From assembly GCF_000241305.1 (NCBI RefSeq), contig NZ_BAEH01000009.1:1-58882 (forward strand): a DNA stretch of 58,882 nt, written 5' to 3'. Shown piece after piece: positions 36,618 through 45,200 of this stretch. The position numbers and the translations under genes are program-made. Source of the DNA: Gordonia effusa NBRC 100432. GTDB lineage: Bacteria; Actinomycetota; Actinomycetes; Mycobacteriales; Mycobacteriaceae. The notes beneath the pieces were generated by a model that was given only the letters and a program-made list of their open reading frames with translations, ran no database searches and was not told where the DNA came from. Each line of letters opens with the position of its first letter. The stretch's first letter is position 1.

Positions 36618-37649
36618 ATGACGGTCGCTACCGCACCCGTGTCGGGGGCGCGGTTGAGTTTGGTGACACGATCAGGTGTCGCGACTATCCTGCTGGTTCT
36701 CCTGGCAGTACTGATCGTCAGCGGTTTCTTCGTCGGTTCCGGTGATTACTCGATCACCGATGCGTGGCATGCGCTCTTCGGCGGCGGGGATGCGACCACG
36801 GTTGAAGTGATCCGCAACAATCGGGTGCCGCGGACGCTACTCGCCGTCATCGCGGGGATCGCGCTGGGCGTGGCCGGTGCTGCGATGCAGGGATTAACTC
36901 GAAACCCATTGGCCGATCCCGGCATTCTGGGAGTTAATTCGGGTGCCTACTTCGCGATGGTGGTTGGCGCTGTAGGTCTCGGCATCGGCTCGACCGTCGG
37001 GTTCGTTCTCTGTGCGATGATGGGTGCGTTTCTCGCCGCGACCATCGTCTACTTCGTCGGCTCACGGGGCGTCGGCGGTGCCAGTCCGGCAAAGTTGGTT
37101 CTCACCGGTGTCGCGGTCGGATCGATCTTTGCCGGCACCGGATTCGGCCTGACCATGATTGACCCGAAGGCTTTCGACACCATCCGGAGCTGGCAGGTCG
37201 GCACGCTCGACGGTCGGAATTGGACCGAGTTATCGGTGGTCTGGCCGCCGATCGTCCTTGGCGTGGTGGCCGCGCTGATCTTGATTCCGTACCTCAACGG
37301 ACTCGCGCTGGGCGATGATCGTGCCCGCGCCCTGGGCGTTCCGGTGACCTCCGTGCGGATAGGCGGATTCCTGGCCATCACCCTGCTCTGCGGTGCCGCG
37401 ACAGCCGCGTTGGGGCCGGTGACGTTCCTAGGTCTGATGGTTCCGCATGTCGTGCGGATCCTGTTCGGTCCCGATAACAAATGGGTCATCCCGATGTGTC
37501 TGCTGGTCGGGCCGGTGGTGCTTGTCGGAGCTGATCTGGTCGCGCGGGTCGCGACTCCGGGGGAACTGCCGGTCGGTATGGTTACCGCGTTCATCGGCGC
37601 ACCCGTCCTCATCGCGCTCGCTCGCCGGCATGGTGGGGCCGACCTGTGA
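36618..37649 (+). CDS. Iron-siderophore ABC transporter permease (FecCD family), first subunit
   Basis: A 343-residue polytopic permease with the FecCD signature GAAMQGLTRNPLADPGILGVNSGAYF and about nine to ten transmembrane helices. The TFLGLMVPHVVR segment near the C-terminus holds the coupling helix that contacts the ATPase. ATG 36618 has AAAGGA at 36608-36613; a GTG at 36615 is also possible. It is the first of four importer genes. Its TGA overlaps the GTG of the second permease. The pair should form a heterodimeric channel for a ferric siderophore. Confidence 0.93.
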   Translation: MTVATAPVSGARLSLVTRSGVATILLVLLAVLIVSGFFVGSGDYSITDAWHALFGGGDATTVEVIRNNRVPRTLLAVIAGIALGVAGAAMQGLTRNPLADPGILGVNSGAYFAMVVGAVGLGIGSTVGFVLCAMMGAFLAATIVYFVGSRGVGGASPAKLVLTGVAVGSIFAGTGFGLTMIDPKAFDTIRSWQVGTLDGRNWTELSVVWPPIVLGVVAALILIPYLNGLALGDDRARALGVPVTSVRIGGFLAITLLCGAATAALGPVTFLGLMVPHVVRILFGPDNKWVIPMCLLVGPVVLVGADLVARVATPGELPVGMVTAFIGAPVLIALARRHGGADL

Positions 37650-38737
37650 GCGACGAATCGATGCCGTTGCCAAGGTCGGCGCAGTGGCCACGTCGAATCC
37701 GTTTCCTGCGTAATCGGCGACTTGGAATAAGTGTCAAGGTCGATATCTACAGTGCCGCAATCACTTTCGTACTGTTGCTCGTCGCGGTGGTAGTGGGGAC
37801 CTGGTCGCTGGGGGTATCTACCACCTATAGCCCGAATCTGAGTCTTGGTGAGATCTTCCGCGTGCTGACCGGTCAGTTGGCCGGCGACCCGGCGAATCAG
37901 GTGGCGGCCGCGCTGCCGGCGGTGGTCATCGCGGCCATCGGCGGTGCCTCACTTGCCTTGTCGGGAGCCATCTTTCAGACGATCACCCGGAATCCACTGG
38001 GCTCCCCGGACATTATCGGTTTCACCACAGGAGCGAATACCGGTGCGTTGATCACGTTGCTCGTGCTGAATCTCGGCACGTCGGCGGCGACCGTCGGCGC
38101 ATTGCTCGGCTCGCTCGCGACCGGAGTGGTGATCTACTTCCTCGGGATGCGTGGGGGCACTGGCGGCTACCGACTGATCATCGTCGGCATCGGCGTGAGT
38201 GCGATGCTGTTGGCGTTCAACGGATATCTCATCGCGAGCTCGAACCTGCCGAACGCGGCATCGGCCGCGGCCTGGGGAATGGGCAACCTGCGCAATATGC
38301 AGATGGCCGACGTGCTTCCCGTTGCGGTCACCCTCGCCATCCTGGTGCCGTTGTTGATCAAACTCGCGCCGCGGATGCGGATGTTCGAATTGGGTCCGGA
38401 CTCGGCACGCAGCAAGGGTGTGGATATTGAGCGCACACAGTTGCTGCTATTGCTGCTTGGCGTTGGATTAGCCGGCGCCACAACGGCAATCGCCGGCCCG
38501 ATCGCGTTCGTCGCACTGGTCGCCCCACAATTGGCGGCGCGTATCACCCCCAGCCCGGGTATTCCCCTGGTCACCTCGGCGGCTGTCGGCGCGGCGCTCT
38601 TGGTGTCATGCGACACGATCGCTCGGACGATTCTCGCGCCTGAAGTGCAACTTCCCGTCGGCGTGGTGACCACCGCGATCGGCGGTGTCTATCTCCTCGG
38701 GCTTCTGCTCGCGCAATCCAGAAAGGTGCGACCATGA
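37646..38737 (+). CDS. Iron-siderophore ABC transporter permease (FecCD family), second subunit
   Basis: A 363-residue FecCD permease with GAIFQTITRNPLGSPDIIGFTTGANTG in the signature region and IAFVALVAPQLAARI in the coupling-helix region. The first ~35 residues are polar and basic before the first membrane helix. The GTG start at 37646 overlaps the previous stop and its own stop overlaps the ATPase ATG. The ordered overlaps indicate stoichiometric translation. It partners the first permease. Confidence 0.93.
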   Translation: MSDESMPLPRSAQWPRRIRFLRNRRLGISVKVDIYSAAITFVLLLVAVVVGTWSLGVSTTYSPNLSLGEIFRVLTGQLAGDPANQVAAALPAVVIAAIGGASLALSGAIFQTITRNPLGSPDIIGFTTGANTGALITLLVLNLGTSAATVGALLGSLATGVVIYFLGMRGGTGGYRLIIVGIGVSAMLLAFNGYLIASSNLPNAASAAAWGMGNLRNMQMADVLPVAVTLAILVPLLIKLAPRMRMFELGPDSARSKGVDIERTQLLLLLLGVGLAGATTAIAGPIAFVALVAPQLAARITPSPGIPLVTSAAVGAALLVSCDTIARTILAPEVQLPVGVVTTAIGGVYLLGLLLAQSRKVRP

Positions 38738-39588
38738 CGTCACCGTCCACAGCATCGAATCGACTGTCCGCCTCGGGTATTCGTGTCGGATATGGTGAAC
38801 GCACTGTCATCGCCGATCTCGGGGTCGAGGTCCCGGACGGCTCATTCACGGTGATCGTCGGACCGAATGCCTGTGGCAAGTCAACACTGCTTCGGGCGTT
38901 GTCTCGCCTACTCGCACCTCAGGACGGTCGAGTCTTGCTGGACGGGCGAAACGTCAAAGACTTCGCGGGTAAGGAATTTGCCCGCGAAGTTGGCCTGTTG
39001 CCGCAGCAATCAATTGCGCCCGAGGGGATTTCGATCATCGACCTGGTCTCACGCGGCCGATTCCCGTATCAGAAGATGTTCCGGCAGTGGACCGATGCCG
39101 ACCAACGCGCTGTCGACTTCGCGCTACAGGTCACTCGGTTGACCGATCTGGCGCAGCGGCCGGTCGAAGCGCTGTCGGGTGGCCAGCGGCAACGTGTCTG
39201 GATCGCGATGGCGCTCGCGCAACAGACTCCTATTCTGCTGCTCGACGAACCGACGACTTACCTTGATCTGGCTCACCAGATCGAGGTGTTGGAACTGTGC
39301 ACCGAGCTACATCGGGGCGGCACGACGCTGGTGGCCGTGCTGCACGACCTCAACCAGGCGGCTCGCTATGCCACTCACATCATCGCGATGCGTAGCGGTG
39401 AGATCGTCGCGCAGGGGTCGCCGGCCGACGTCATAACTGCCGAGCTGGTGGAGCGGACATTCGGTGTCCGTGCCCGCATCATCAACGATCCCGAGACCGA
39501 CACGCCACTGGTAATTCCGTTGGGGCAGGGGGCAATTGACGTTGACGCGGTGCCCGGCGATACCGCCAACCTGCGGTCGTCGTCGTAA
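38734..39588 (+). CDS. Iron-siderophore ABC transporter ATP-binding protein (FepC-like)
   Basis: A 284-residue ABC ATPase. Walker A is GPNACGKST (~48-56), with Ala where Gly is usual but the essential GxxxxGKS pattern kept. The signature is LSGGQRQR (~148), Walker B ILLLDEPTTYLD, and the switch His is in LHDLNQAARYATH. These are FepC-type features. It energises import through the two overlapping permeases. ATG 38734 overlaps the permease stop by 4 bp. The binding-protein gene follows after 35 bp. Confidence 0.95.
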   Translation: MTSPSTASNRLSASGIRVGYGERTVIADLGVEVPDGSFTVIVGPNACGKSTLLRALSRLLAPQDGRVLLDGRNVKDFAGKEFAREVGLLPQQSIAPEGISIIDLVSRGRFPYQKMFRQWTDADQRAVDFALQVTRLTDLAQRPVEALSGGQRQRVWIAMALAQQTPILLLDEPTTYLDLAHQIEVLELCTELHRGGTTLVAVLHDLNQAARYATHIIAMRSGEIVAQGSPADVITAELVERTFGVRARIINDPETDTPLVIPLGQGAIDVDAVPGDTANLRSSS

Positions 39589-39623
39589 CCGGCGCACCAT
39601 TCATCCATCTGAGAGGAACGAAT

Positions 39624-40622
39624 ATGACGACAACACGTCGAATAGCAGTGATCGTCGCGATGCTGTGCGCAGTCGCGATGTCGGTAGCCGGGTGCATCAA
39701 ATCCGATGACTCGCACCAGGATCTGTACAACGACCCGTCGGCGACACAAGTCGATCTGGGGCTGGGTGACAACCCTCGGGTCGTCGCGCTCGGCTGGTCG
39801 GACGGTGAGATCGCGCTGAGTCTCGGGGTTAAACCCGTCGCCATCTACGACTGGATGAAGTTCGGCGAGACCAACAAGGGCGTCGGGCCTTGGGCGACAA
39901 GCCAATTCGGCAGCGACTCACCTCAACTCATCTCGGCGGCGAGTGCCGGCGAGTTCAACTACCAGCAGATTAAGGAACTCAGACCGGATCTGATCCTCGA
40001 CGTTCGCGGCAAGGCCGACAGCAAGGTCACCGACGCGTTGCGCAAGATCGCACCGGTCGTGGCGGCACCAGCGGGCGCCCCCGATTTCGCAGTCAGCTGG
40101 AAGGTGCAGACCCAATTGATCGGCACGGCGTTGGGTAAGCGATCCGAGGCCGACGAACTGATCGCACAGACGGTCGACCTTCAGAACAAGATCCGGTCCG
40201 AAAACCCTGCCTTCGCGGGAAAGACATTCGTGTGGGGTGCGAAATTCGGCTCAGCCTATGGCGCCTACCTGCCGGGTGACGCGCGTTTCGATACGTTCGC
40301 CGAATTGGGTTTCGTGCAGAATCCGCCGGTGAAAGATCTTCAGGCGCAAGGATTCTTCGCGTCGGTGCCCACTGAAAAGGTGAAGAGCCTCGATGCCCAG
40401 GTTGCGATCTTGAGCACGATCAGTCTCCCGCTTTCCGCGCTGACAAGCGATCGGTTGATCAACTCGCTGCCGGTGGTGCGAGATGGCCGGGCCATCGAAT
40501 TGGCCGAGGAGGACCCGATTGCGCAGGCGATGTCGGCGGGAACCCCGCAGTCGCTGAAATTCGCGCTGGAGAAGTTGACGCCACGGTTGGCCGAAGCGGT
40601 GGGAAAGGTCGGGGCGTCGTAG
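39624..40622 (+). CDS. Iron-siderophore substrate-binding lipoprotein
   Basis: A 332-residue class III (FepB/FhuD-like) binding protein. A lipoprotein signal ends in the lipobox SVAGC, with Cys23 as the likely lipidation site. The mature part contains NPRVVALGWSDGEIALSLG, LRPDLILDVRG and KKIAPVV-like periplasmic-binding features. GAAATGAGAG-type ribosome-binding sequence (GAGAGGAACG) precedes ATG 39624. It would capture the ferric siderophore outside the membrane and deliver it to the permease pair. No siderophore biosynthesis genes are in the window, so either these are elsewhere or the system takes up foreign siderophores. Confidence 0.93.
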   Translation: MTTTRRIAVIVAMLCAVAMSVAGCIKSDDSHQDLYNDPSATQVDLGLGDNPRVVALGWSDGEIALSLGVKPVAIYDWMKFGETNKGVGPWATSQFGSDSPQLISAASAGEFNYQQIKELRPDLILDVRGKADSKVTDALRKIAPVVAAPAGAPDFAVSWKVQTQLIGTALGKRSEADELIAQTVDLQNKIRSENPAFAGKTFVWGAKFGSAYGAYLPGDARFDTFAELGFVQNPPVKDLQAQGFFASVPTEKVKSLDAQVAILSTISLPLSALTSDRLINSLPVVRDGRAIELAEEDPIAQAMSAGTPQSLKFALEKLTPRLAEAVGKVGAS

Positions 40623-40637
40623 CCGCGGGCTCGGCGG

Positions 40638-40785
40638 GGCTGGTGCCTGCGATCTGACGTCGGGCGGGGGAGTATTTCCCTCGCCAAGGTTGACAGCGCA
40701 GGTTTCGGTCAGGCTGGTGCCTGCCGTCTGGCGTCGGGCAAGGGAGTATCTCCCTCGCCAAGGTTGACAGTGCAGGTTTCAGTCG
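40638..40785. repeat. Tandem direct repeat, two 74-bp units
   Basis: Unit 1 (40638-40711) and unit 2 (40712-40785) begin GGCTGGTGCCTGC and agree at about 65 of 74 positions. Each contains GGGAGTATYTCCCTCGCC, which folds as a stem-loop (AGGGAG/CTCCCT in unit 2), followed by AAGGTTGACAG. They fill the convergent gap between the binding-protein gene and asnB. This could be a duplicated terminator or two copies of a dispersed repeat. Confidence 0.75.
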
Positions 40786-40794
40786 GCCCGAACC

Positions 40795-42720
40795 CTACAG
40801 CCGAACCGGGTACTGGTGGTCCTCGATATTCGGGACAATCGACTTCTCGACGAAGATGCCGTGCCACACCATGTAGATCAGCACCGTCCAGAGGCGGCGG
40901 CTGTTGTCGACGACGCCAGCGCGGTGCTCGTCGAGCATGGCGATCACGGCCGCCTTGTCGAAGATGTGGTCGGTCTGCGACGTCGTGATGGTCTGATGTG
41001 CCCAGTCATACATCTCGGTCTCAGCGAGCCAATGCCGGATCGGAACGGGAAAGCCCAGCTTCTTGCGATGGAGGACGTGTGCCGGGACGATCTGCTCCAG
41101 CGCCTTGCGCAACGCGTATTTCGTTGTGCCGTGGGCGATCTTCTCGTCGACGGGAAGTCGTTCGGCGACCTTGAACACCTCGGCGTCGAGGAATGGGACT
41201 CGTAGTTCCAGTGAGTTCGCCATCGTCATCTTGTCGGCCTTGACGAGAATGTCGCCGCGCAACCAGGTGAACAGGTCGATATGCTGCATCCGCGCGACGG
41301 GATCCCAGCCGGTGCTTTCCGCGTAGATCGGCGCGGTGACGTCGGTGTGCGTCCACTCTGGCCGGTAGTCACGCAGCACCGCGCGCAGCCGCGCATCATC
41401 GAAGCTACGGGCGTTGCCGTAGTAGCGTTCCTCCAGGCTCAGCGACCCGCGATGCAGCAGACTCTTGCCGCGGGTGCCTTCGGGGATCTTGTCCGATACG
41501 CGACCGGCCATGCGCCGCAACGACTTCGGCAGCTTGTCGAAGGCTCCGAGCGACAGCGGCTCCTTATAGATGGTGTAGCCGCCGAACAGCTCGTCGGCTC
41601 CTTCACCGGACAGCACGACCTTGACGTGTTTACGTGCTTCCTTGGCGAGGAAGTACAGCGGTACCAACGCGGGGTCAGCGACCGGATCGTCGAGGTACCA
41701 GACGATCTCGGGAATGGCTTGGATGAACTCGGAGGGTGACACGACCTTCACCACATGCCGCGCTCCGATGGCCTCGGCCGACTCGGCCGCCACGTCGACC
41801 TCCGAGTAGCCGTCTCGTTCAAAACCCGTGGTGATGGTGATGAGATCGGGATTGATCTGCTTGGCCAATGCCGCGACGGCGGTCGAGTCGATGCCGCCAG
41901 ATAAGAACGATGCGACCGTCACATCGGCGCGCATATGTTTGGCAACGGAGTCGCGTAGGGCATTGGCGATCTCGTCATACCGCTTCTGTCGTGTGGCGTC
42001 GGTGAACGGCACCACCGGGAATTGAGGCGTGAAGTAGCGAGTCACCTTCGGCTCTTCGCCGGCGCGCAGCGTTGCGTAGCAGCCGGATTCGAGGCGGCGG
42101 ATGGACTTGTGCAGAGTCTCCGGCTCGGGCACATATTGCAGCACGGTGTAGTGCTCGGTCGCTCGTGGATCGAGCGCGTCATCGAGCCCTATGACGTCGA
42201 GCAGCTCCAACAGACTCTTCTTCTCACTGCCGAAAGCAGTGCCGCCGGGGCCGGTCGAGATAAATAGCGGCTTGATGCCGAATGGGTCGCGGGCGATGAA
42301 CAGCGTCGACGACTGCGTATCCCAAATCGCGAACGCGAACATGCCGCGCAGGCGCCGCACGGCGTCGGGGCCCCAATGATGGAAAGAAGCCAGTATCGCT
42401 TCGCCGTCACCTTCGGTATGGAACTGGGCGTCGACGGTGGTCTTGAGCTCTTCGCGGATCTCCAGATAGTTGTAGATCTCGCCGTTGAACACCATCGCGT
42501 AGCGATCGGGGGATTCGGGCGGCCCCCACCTCAGGGGCTGATGAGAATGCTCGATGTCAATGATCGAGAGACGGTTGAAGCCGAAGACGATGTCGTCGTC
42601 ATGCCAGGTGCCGGGCTCGTCCGGGCCGCGATGGCGCATGCACACCGATGCCGCGGCCACTCGCTCGGCCGCGCTTGCCGCGCTGCCGTCCGCAGTCAAT
42701 AGACCGAGCAATCCGCACAC
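40795..42720 (-). CDS. asnB: Glutamine-dependent asparagine synthetase
   Basis: A 641-residue class II amidotransferase synthetase. With GTG 42720 as start, Cys2 becomes the N-terminal nucleophile after Met removal (start MCGLLGLL), as the mechanism requires. A ribosome-binding site AAGAGGG lies upstream. The glutaminase half has RGPDEPGTW and NGEIYNYLE. The synthetase half has the PP-loop FLSGGIDST (~245) and later VVLSGEGADELFGGY. It converts aspartate to asparagine with glutamine and ATP. The order adoK - asnB - ctaC matches mycobacteria except for the importer between the first two. Confidence 0.95.
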   Translation of the reverse strand: MCGLLGLLTADGSAASAAERVAAASVCMRHRGPDEPGTWHDDDIVFGFNRLSIIDIEHSHQPLRWGPPESPDRYAMVFNGEIYNYLEIREELKTTVDAQFHTEGDGEAILASFHHWGPDAVRRLRGMFAFAIWDTQSSTLFIARDPFGIKPLFISTGPGGTAFGSEKKSLLELLDVIGLDDALDPRATEHYTVLQYVPEPETLHKSIRRLESGCYATLRAGEEPKVTRYFTPQFPVVPFTDATRQKRYDEIANALRDSVAKHMRADVTVASFLSGGIDSTAVAALAKQINPDLITITTGFERDGYSEVDVAAESAEAIGARHVVKVVSPSEFIQAIPEIVWYLDDPVADPALVPLYFLAKEARKHVKVVLSGEGADELFGGYTIYKEPLSLGAFDKLPKSLRRMAGRVSDKIPEGTRGKSLLHRGSLSLEERYYGNARSFDDARLRAVLRDYRPEWTHTDVTAPIYAESTGWDPVARMQHIDLFTWLRGDILVKADKMTMANSLELRVPFLDAEVFKVAERLPVDEKIAHGTTKYALRKALEQIVPAHVLHRKKLGFPVPIRHWLAETEMYDWAHQTITTSQTDHIFDKAAVIAMLDEHRAGVVDNSRRLWTVLIYMVWHGIFVEKSIVPNIEDHQYPVRL

Positions 42721-42943
42721 GTTCACACCCTCTTTTCCACAAAATCCCAGCAAACCTTGCCCCGACGAGTATGCCGTACCGGACTCGCGACCCACGACTT
42801 CAACCCCAATCACGAATTGCCTCAGCGTTTGGTCTACGCTGCGTAGTAATGGGTTCGGAGTTTCCGGACCCGTGCAGTCGTTATGCGTGGGGATTCGGTC
42901 GGTACGACGAGTCGCAAAATACCGTCCGAGCAGGCAGGAAGGC

Positions 42944-44092
42944 ATGAAATTGACTCACGGTGGAAAGACACCGGTGCGTGGCGTCGCCAAGAGGTCGCGC
43001 GCGGTCAAGCGGATCGGGGCAGTAGCCGCGCTTGGTCTTGGCGCCCTGTTGATGTCCGGATGTGACGCTCGTGACGCTATGCGTTTCGGATGGCCGGAGG
43101 GCATCACGCCGCAGGCTCGCGACATGGGCAATCTGTGGACGTGGTCGGTTATCGCCTGCCTCGTGGTCGGCATTCTGGTGTGGGCCGCGATTTTCTGGAC
43201 CATCACTTTCCACCGCGCCAAGGCCGGACAAGAAACCTTCCCACGCCAGACCGCCTATAACGTGCCGATCGAACTGACGCTGACCGCGATTCCGTTCCTG
43301 GTCATCGCGGTGCTGTTCTACTACACGGTCATCGTGCAGAACAATGTCGAGGCCAAGCAAGACAACCCGTCCGTTGTCGTGGATGTGACTGCCTTCCAAT
43401 GGAATTGGAAGTTCGGTTACCGCGAGGTGCGTGGTGCCGACGGCCAGCCGGTCAAGGTGTCCGTCGACGGCAAAGAACGCACGATCGCATCGAAGACCGG
43501 TGGCCCGTTCCAGCTGCAGCAGCAGGTGCAGACCAATGCGCACGGCCATGAGATTCCATTGCCCGCTGGTGGTCGTTCCGACGATGTGCGTAATTACCTG
43601 CACTTCAGCAACATCGAGACGGTCGGAACGTCGGCAGAGATCCCGGTCCTGGTCCTGCCGACCGGTAAGCGCATCGAATTCGATATCGCCTCGGGCGACG
43701 TCATCCACTCCTTCTGGGTGCCGGAATTCCTGTTCAAGCGCGACGTCATGCCGTTCCCGAAGCAGAACCACAGCGACCCGAGTTTCCAAATCTCCTCGAT
43801 CGACACCGAGGGCGCGTTTGTCGGGCGTTGCGCGGAGATGTGCGGTACCTACCACTCGATGATGAACTTCGAAGTACGTGCGGTCAGCCCGCAGGAATTC
43901 GAACGCTATGTCGCCTACCGGTTGAAGAACCCGGGCGCCACCAACGCACAGTCGCTTGCCGCGATCTGCCAGCAGCCGGTTTCGGTAACCACCGTGCCGT
44001 TCGACACACGTCGCGGCACCAACGGGTCGACTCCCAAGGACATCGGCGACCCGACCAATACCAAGCTCGCCAACTGCACACCCGAGGTGTAA
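42944..44092 (+). CDS. ctaC: Cytochrome c oxidase subunit II (aa3 type), lipoprotein
   Basis: A 382-residue subunit carrying the CuA centre. The N-terminal lipoprotein signal ends at LLMSGC (Cys ~35). Two transmembrane helices follow (~58-80 and ~100-122), then an outside cupredoxin domain. CuA ligands are in VIHSFW and CAEMCGTYHSMM. Actinobacterial enzymes take electrons directly from the bc1 cytochrome cc encoded at 47.9-48.9 kb. ATG 42944 has AGGAAGG just upstream. It is divergent from asnB and followed 3 bp later by ctaF. Confidence 0.97.
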   Translation: MKLTHGGKTPVRGVAKRSRAVKRIGAVAALGLGALLMSGCDARDAMRFGWPEGITPQARDMGNLWTWSVIACLVVGILVWAAIFWTITFHRAKAGQETFPRQTAYNVPIELTLTAIPFLVIAVLFYYTVIVQNNVEAKQDNPSVVVDVTAFQWNWKFGYREVRGADGQPVKVSVDGKERTIASKTGGPFQLQQQVQTNAHGHEIPLPAGGRSDDVRNYLHFSNIETVGTSAEIPVLVLPTGKRIEFDIASGDVIHSFWVPEFLFKRDVMPFPKQNHSDPSFQISSIDTEGAFVGRCAEMCGTYHSMMNFEVRAVSPQEFERYVAYRLKNPGATNAQSLAAICQQPVSVTTVPFDTRRGTNGSTPKDIGDPTNTKLANCTPEV

Positions 44093-44095
44093 CCG

Positions 44096-44512
44096 ATGAA
44101 AATCGAAGCACGGCTCTTTGAGCTTCTGACCGGATTCTTCTTCCTCTGCGCGATCATCTACGCGATCGCGACGACGCTGGCGAGTAAGGGCACCGAGTGG
44201 GCCGGCGTCACCGGGCTGTTCTTCACCGGTGGCCTCACGCTGATCGCCGGGACGTATTTCCGGTTCGTCGCGCGCCGCGTTGAGATTCGCCCGGAAGACT
44301 ACGAAGAGGCCGAAATCGAGGACGGCGCAGGCGAACTGGGATTCTTCAGCCCGGGTAGCTGGTGGCCGTTGCTAGTAGCCGCCTCGGCCGCGATGTTCGC
44401 GATCGGCTTCGCCATGGGTAACTTCTGGTTCGCGATTTTCGCAGCGGTCTGCATCATCGGCACCGCCGCCGGACTGGTCTTCGAGTACCACGTGGGACCC
44501 GAGAAGCACTGA
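44096..44512 (+). CDS. ctaF: Cytochrome c oxidase subunit IV (actinobacterial CtaF)
   Basis: A 138-residue small membrane subunit of the actinobacterial aa3 oxidase. Four transmembrane helices are visible (~8-30, ~38-57, ~85-103, ~105-125), with an acidic loop RPEDYEEAEIEDG. It starts 3 bp after ctaC (stop at 44092) and is certainly co-transcribed with it. A hairpin pair starting 10 bp after its stop probably ends the transcript. Confidence 0.95.
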   Translation: MKIEARLFELLTGFFFLCAIIYAIATTLASKGTEWAGVTGLFFTGGLTLIAGTYFRFVARRVEIRPEDYEEAEIEDGAGELGFFSPGSWWPLLVAASAAMFAIGFAMGNFWFAIFAAVCIIGTAAGLVFEYHVGPEKH

Positions 44513-44521
44513 CATGACACA

Positions 44522-44578
44522 CTGACACCCGTGTCAGAACAGCAGACAGCAGCCGCTCCCCTTCAGGGGGAGCGGCTG
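44522..44578 (+). terminator. Two hairpins after ctaF, the second overlapping the start of the acetyltransferase gene
   Basis: CTGACAC-CC-GTGTCAG (44522-44537) is a perfect 7-2-7 palindrome containing the first possible GTG of the next gene. CAGCCGCTCCCC / GGGGAGCGGCTG (44550-44578) is a perfect 12-bp stem with a 5-nt loop followed by TTTCGTT. The second has the form of an intrinsic terminator for ctaC-ctaF, although it lies inside the longest reading frame of the following gene. Confidence 0.7.
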
Positions 44579-45115
44579 TTTCGTTGTGGTGAGCCGGAGT
44601 TGAGTCATACGGCCATGCTCGGCGACGACGATCGCCGCGCTATTCGCGCGCTGATGGATCTCGCCTTCCCCGACGATTTCGATGACGACGATTTTGACCA
44701 CGCACTCGGCGGCATACATGCCATCGTGCGTTCTGCCGGCACCGTGGTGGGACATGCGTCGGTAGTGCAGCGGTCGGTGCTCATCGATGACCGGCCACTG
44801 CGCTGCGGGTATGTGGAAGCTGTTGCCGTGCACGCGGATTGGGGACGTCGAGGCCTCGGCGGGGCGCTGATGGCCTCCATGGAGTCGGTAATCATCGGCG
44901 CCTACGACCTCGGCGCACTCGGCGCGTCGGAGCAGGGGAGGGGACTATACCGGCGTCGCGGATGGCGGGACTGGGCCGGCGAATTGGGGGTCCTGACACC
45001 CGATGGCTACCGCCCGACGCCCGAAGACGTCGGGTCGGTGATGGTCTGGGGCGGCGACGATCTGGATATCAGCCGCCGCCTGGCGTGTGATTGGCGGGCC
45101 GGAGACGTCTGGTGA
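44531..45115 (+). CDS. Aminoglycoside 2'-N-acetyltransferase family protein (AAC(2')-I, GNAT fold)
   Basis: A GNAT acetyltransferase of up to 194 residues closely resembling chromosomal mycobacterial AAC(2')-Ic. Matching blocks include HALGGIHAIV, LRCGYVEAVAVHADWGRRGLG (acetyl-CoA loop), YDLGALGAS, LYRRRGWRDW and the family's exact C-terminus CDWRAGDVW. Chromosomal members acetylate aminoglycosides in vitro, and their native role is unclear. The start is uncertain. GTG 44531 keeps the complete first strand but lies in a palindrome without a good ribosome-binding site. TTG 44600 has GGTGAG 6 bp upstream and lies beyond the terminator-like hairpin. ATG 44615 would shorten the first strand. It is convergent with qcrB. 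Confidence 0.85.
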   Translation: MSEQQTAAAPLQGERLFRCGEPELSHTAMLGDDDRRAIRALMDLAFPDDFDDDDFDHALGGIHAIVRSAGTVVGHASVVQRSVLIDDRPLRCGYVEAVAVHADWGRRGLGGALMASMESVIIGAYDLGALGASEQGRGLYRRRGWRDWAGELGVLTPDGYRPTPEDVGSVMVWGGDDLDISRRLACDWRAGDVW

Positions 45116-45142
45116 TGTGCGCCTGAGGTAACCCAAAAACGA

Positions 45143-45173
45143 AGGGCCGCGACGCTTTTCGCGCCGCGGCCCT
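45143..45173. terminator. Bidirectional terminator between aac(2') and qcrB
   Basis: The 9-bp arms AGGGCCGCG (45143-45151) and CGCGGCCCT (45165-45173) enclose a 13-nt loop that can pair further (GCG/CGC around TTTT). An A-rich stretch AAAAAC precedes it on the plus strand. It would give a U-rich tail to transcripts coming from qcrB. Confidence 0.75.
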
Positions 45174-45200
45174 CGTCGTCTTTGGAAGAAACAGTCGAAC

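Noticed and set aside
38878..38884. Apparent defect in the Walker A motif of the siderophore ATPase (GPNACGKST)
   Set aside because: Only a non-essential Gly is replaced by Ala. The GxxxxGKS pattern is intact, so the protein should bind ATP.
42881..43855. Open frame of about 324 codons on the minus strand
   Set aside because: It is fully antisense to ctaC, with Arg/His/Asp-rich product and no motif. ctaC has intact CuA ligands and a ribosome-binding site.
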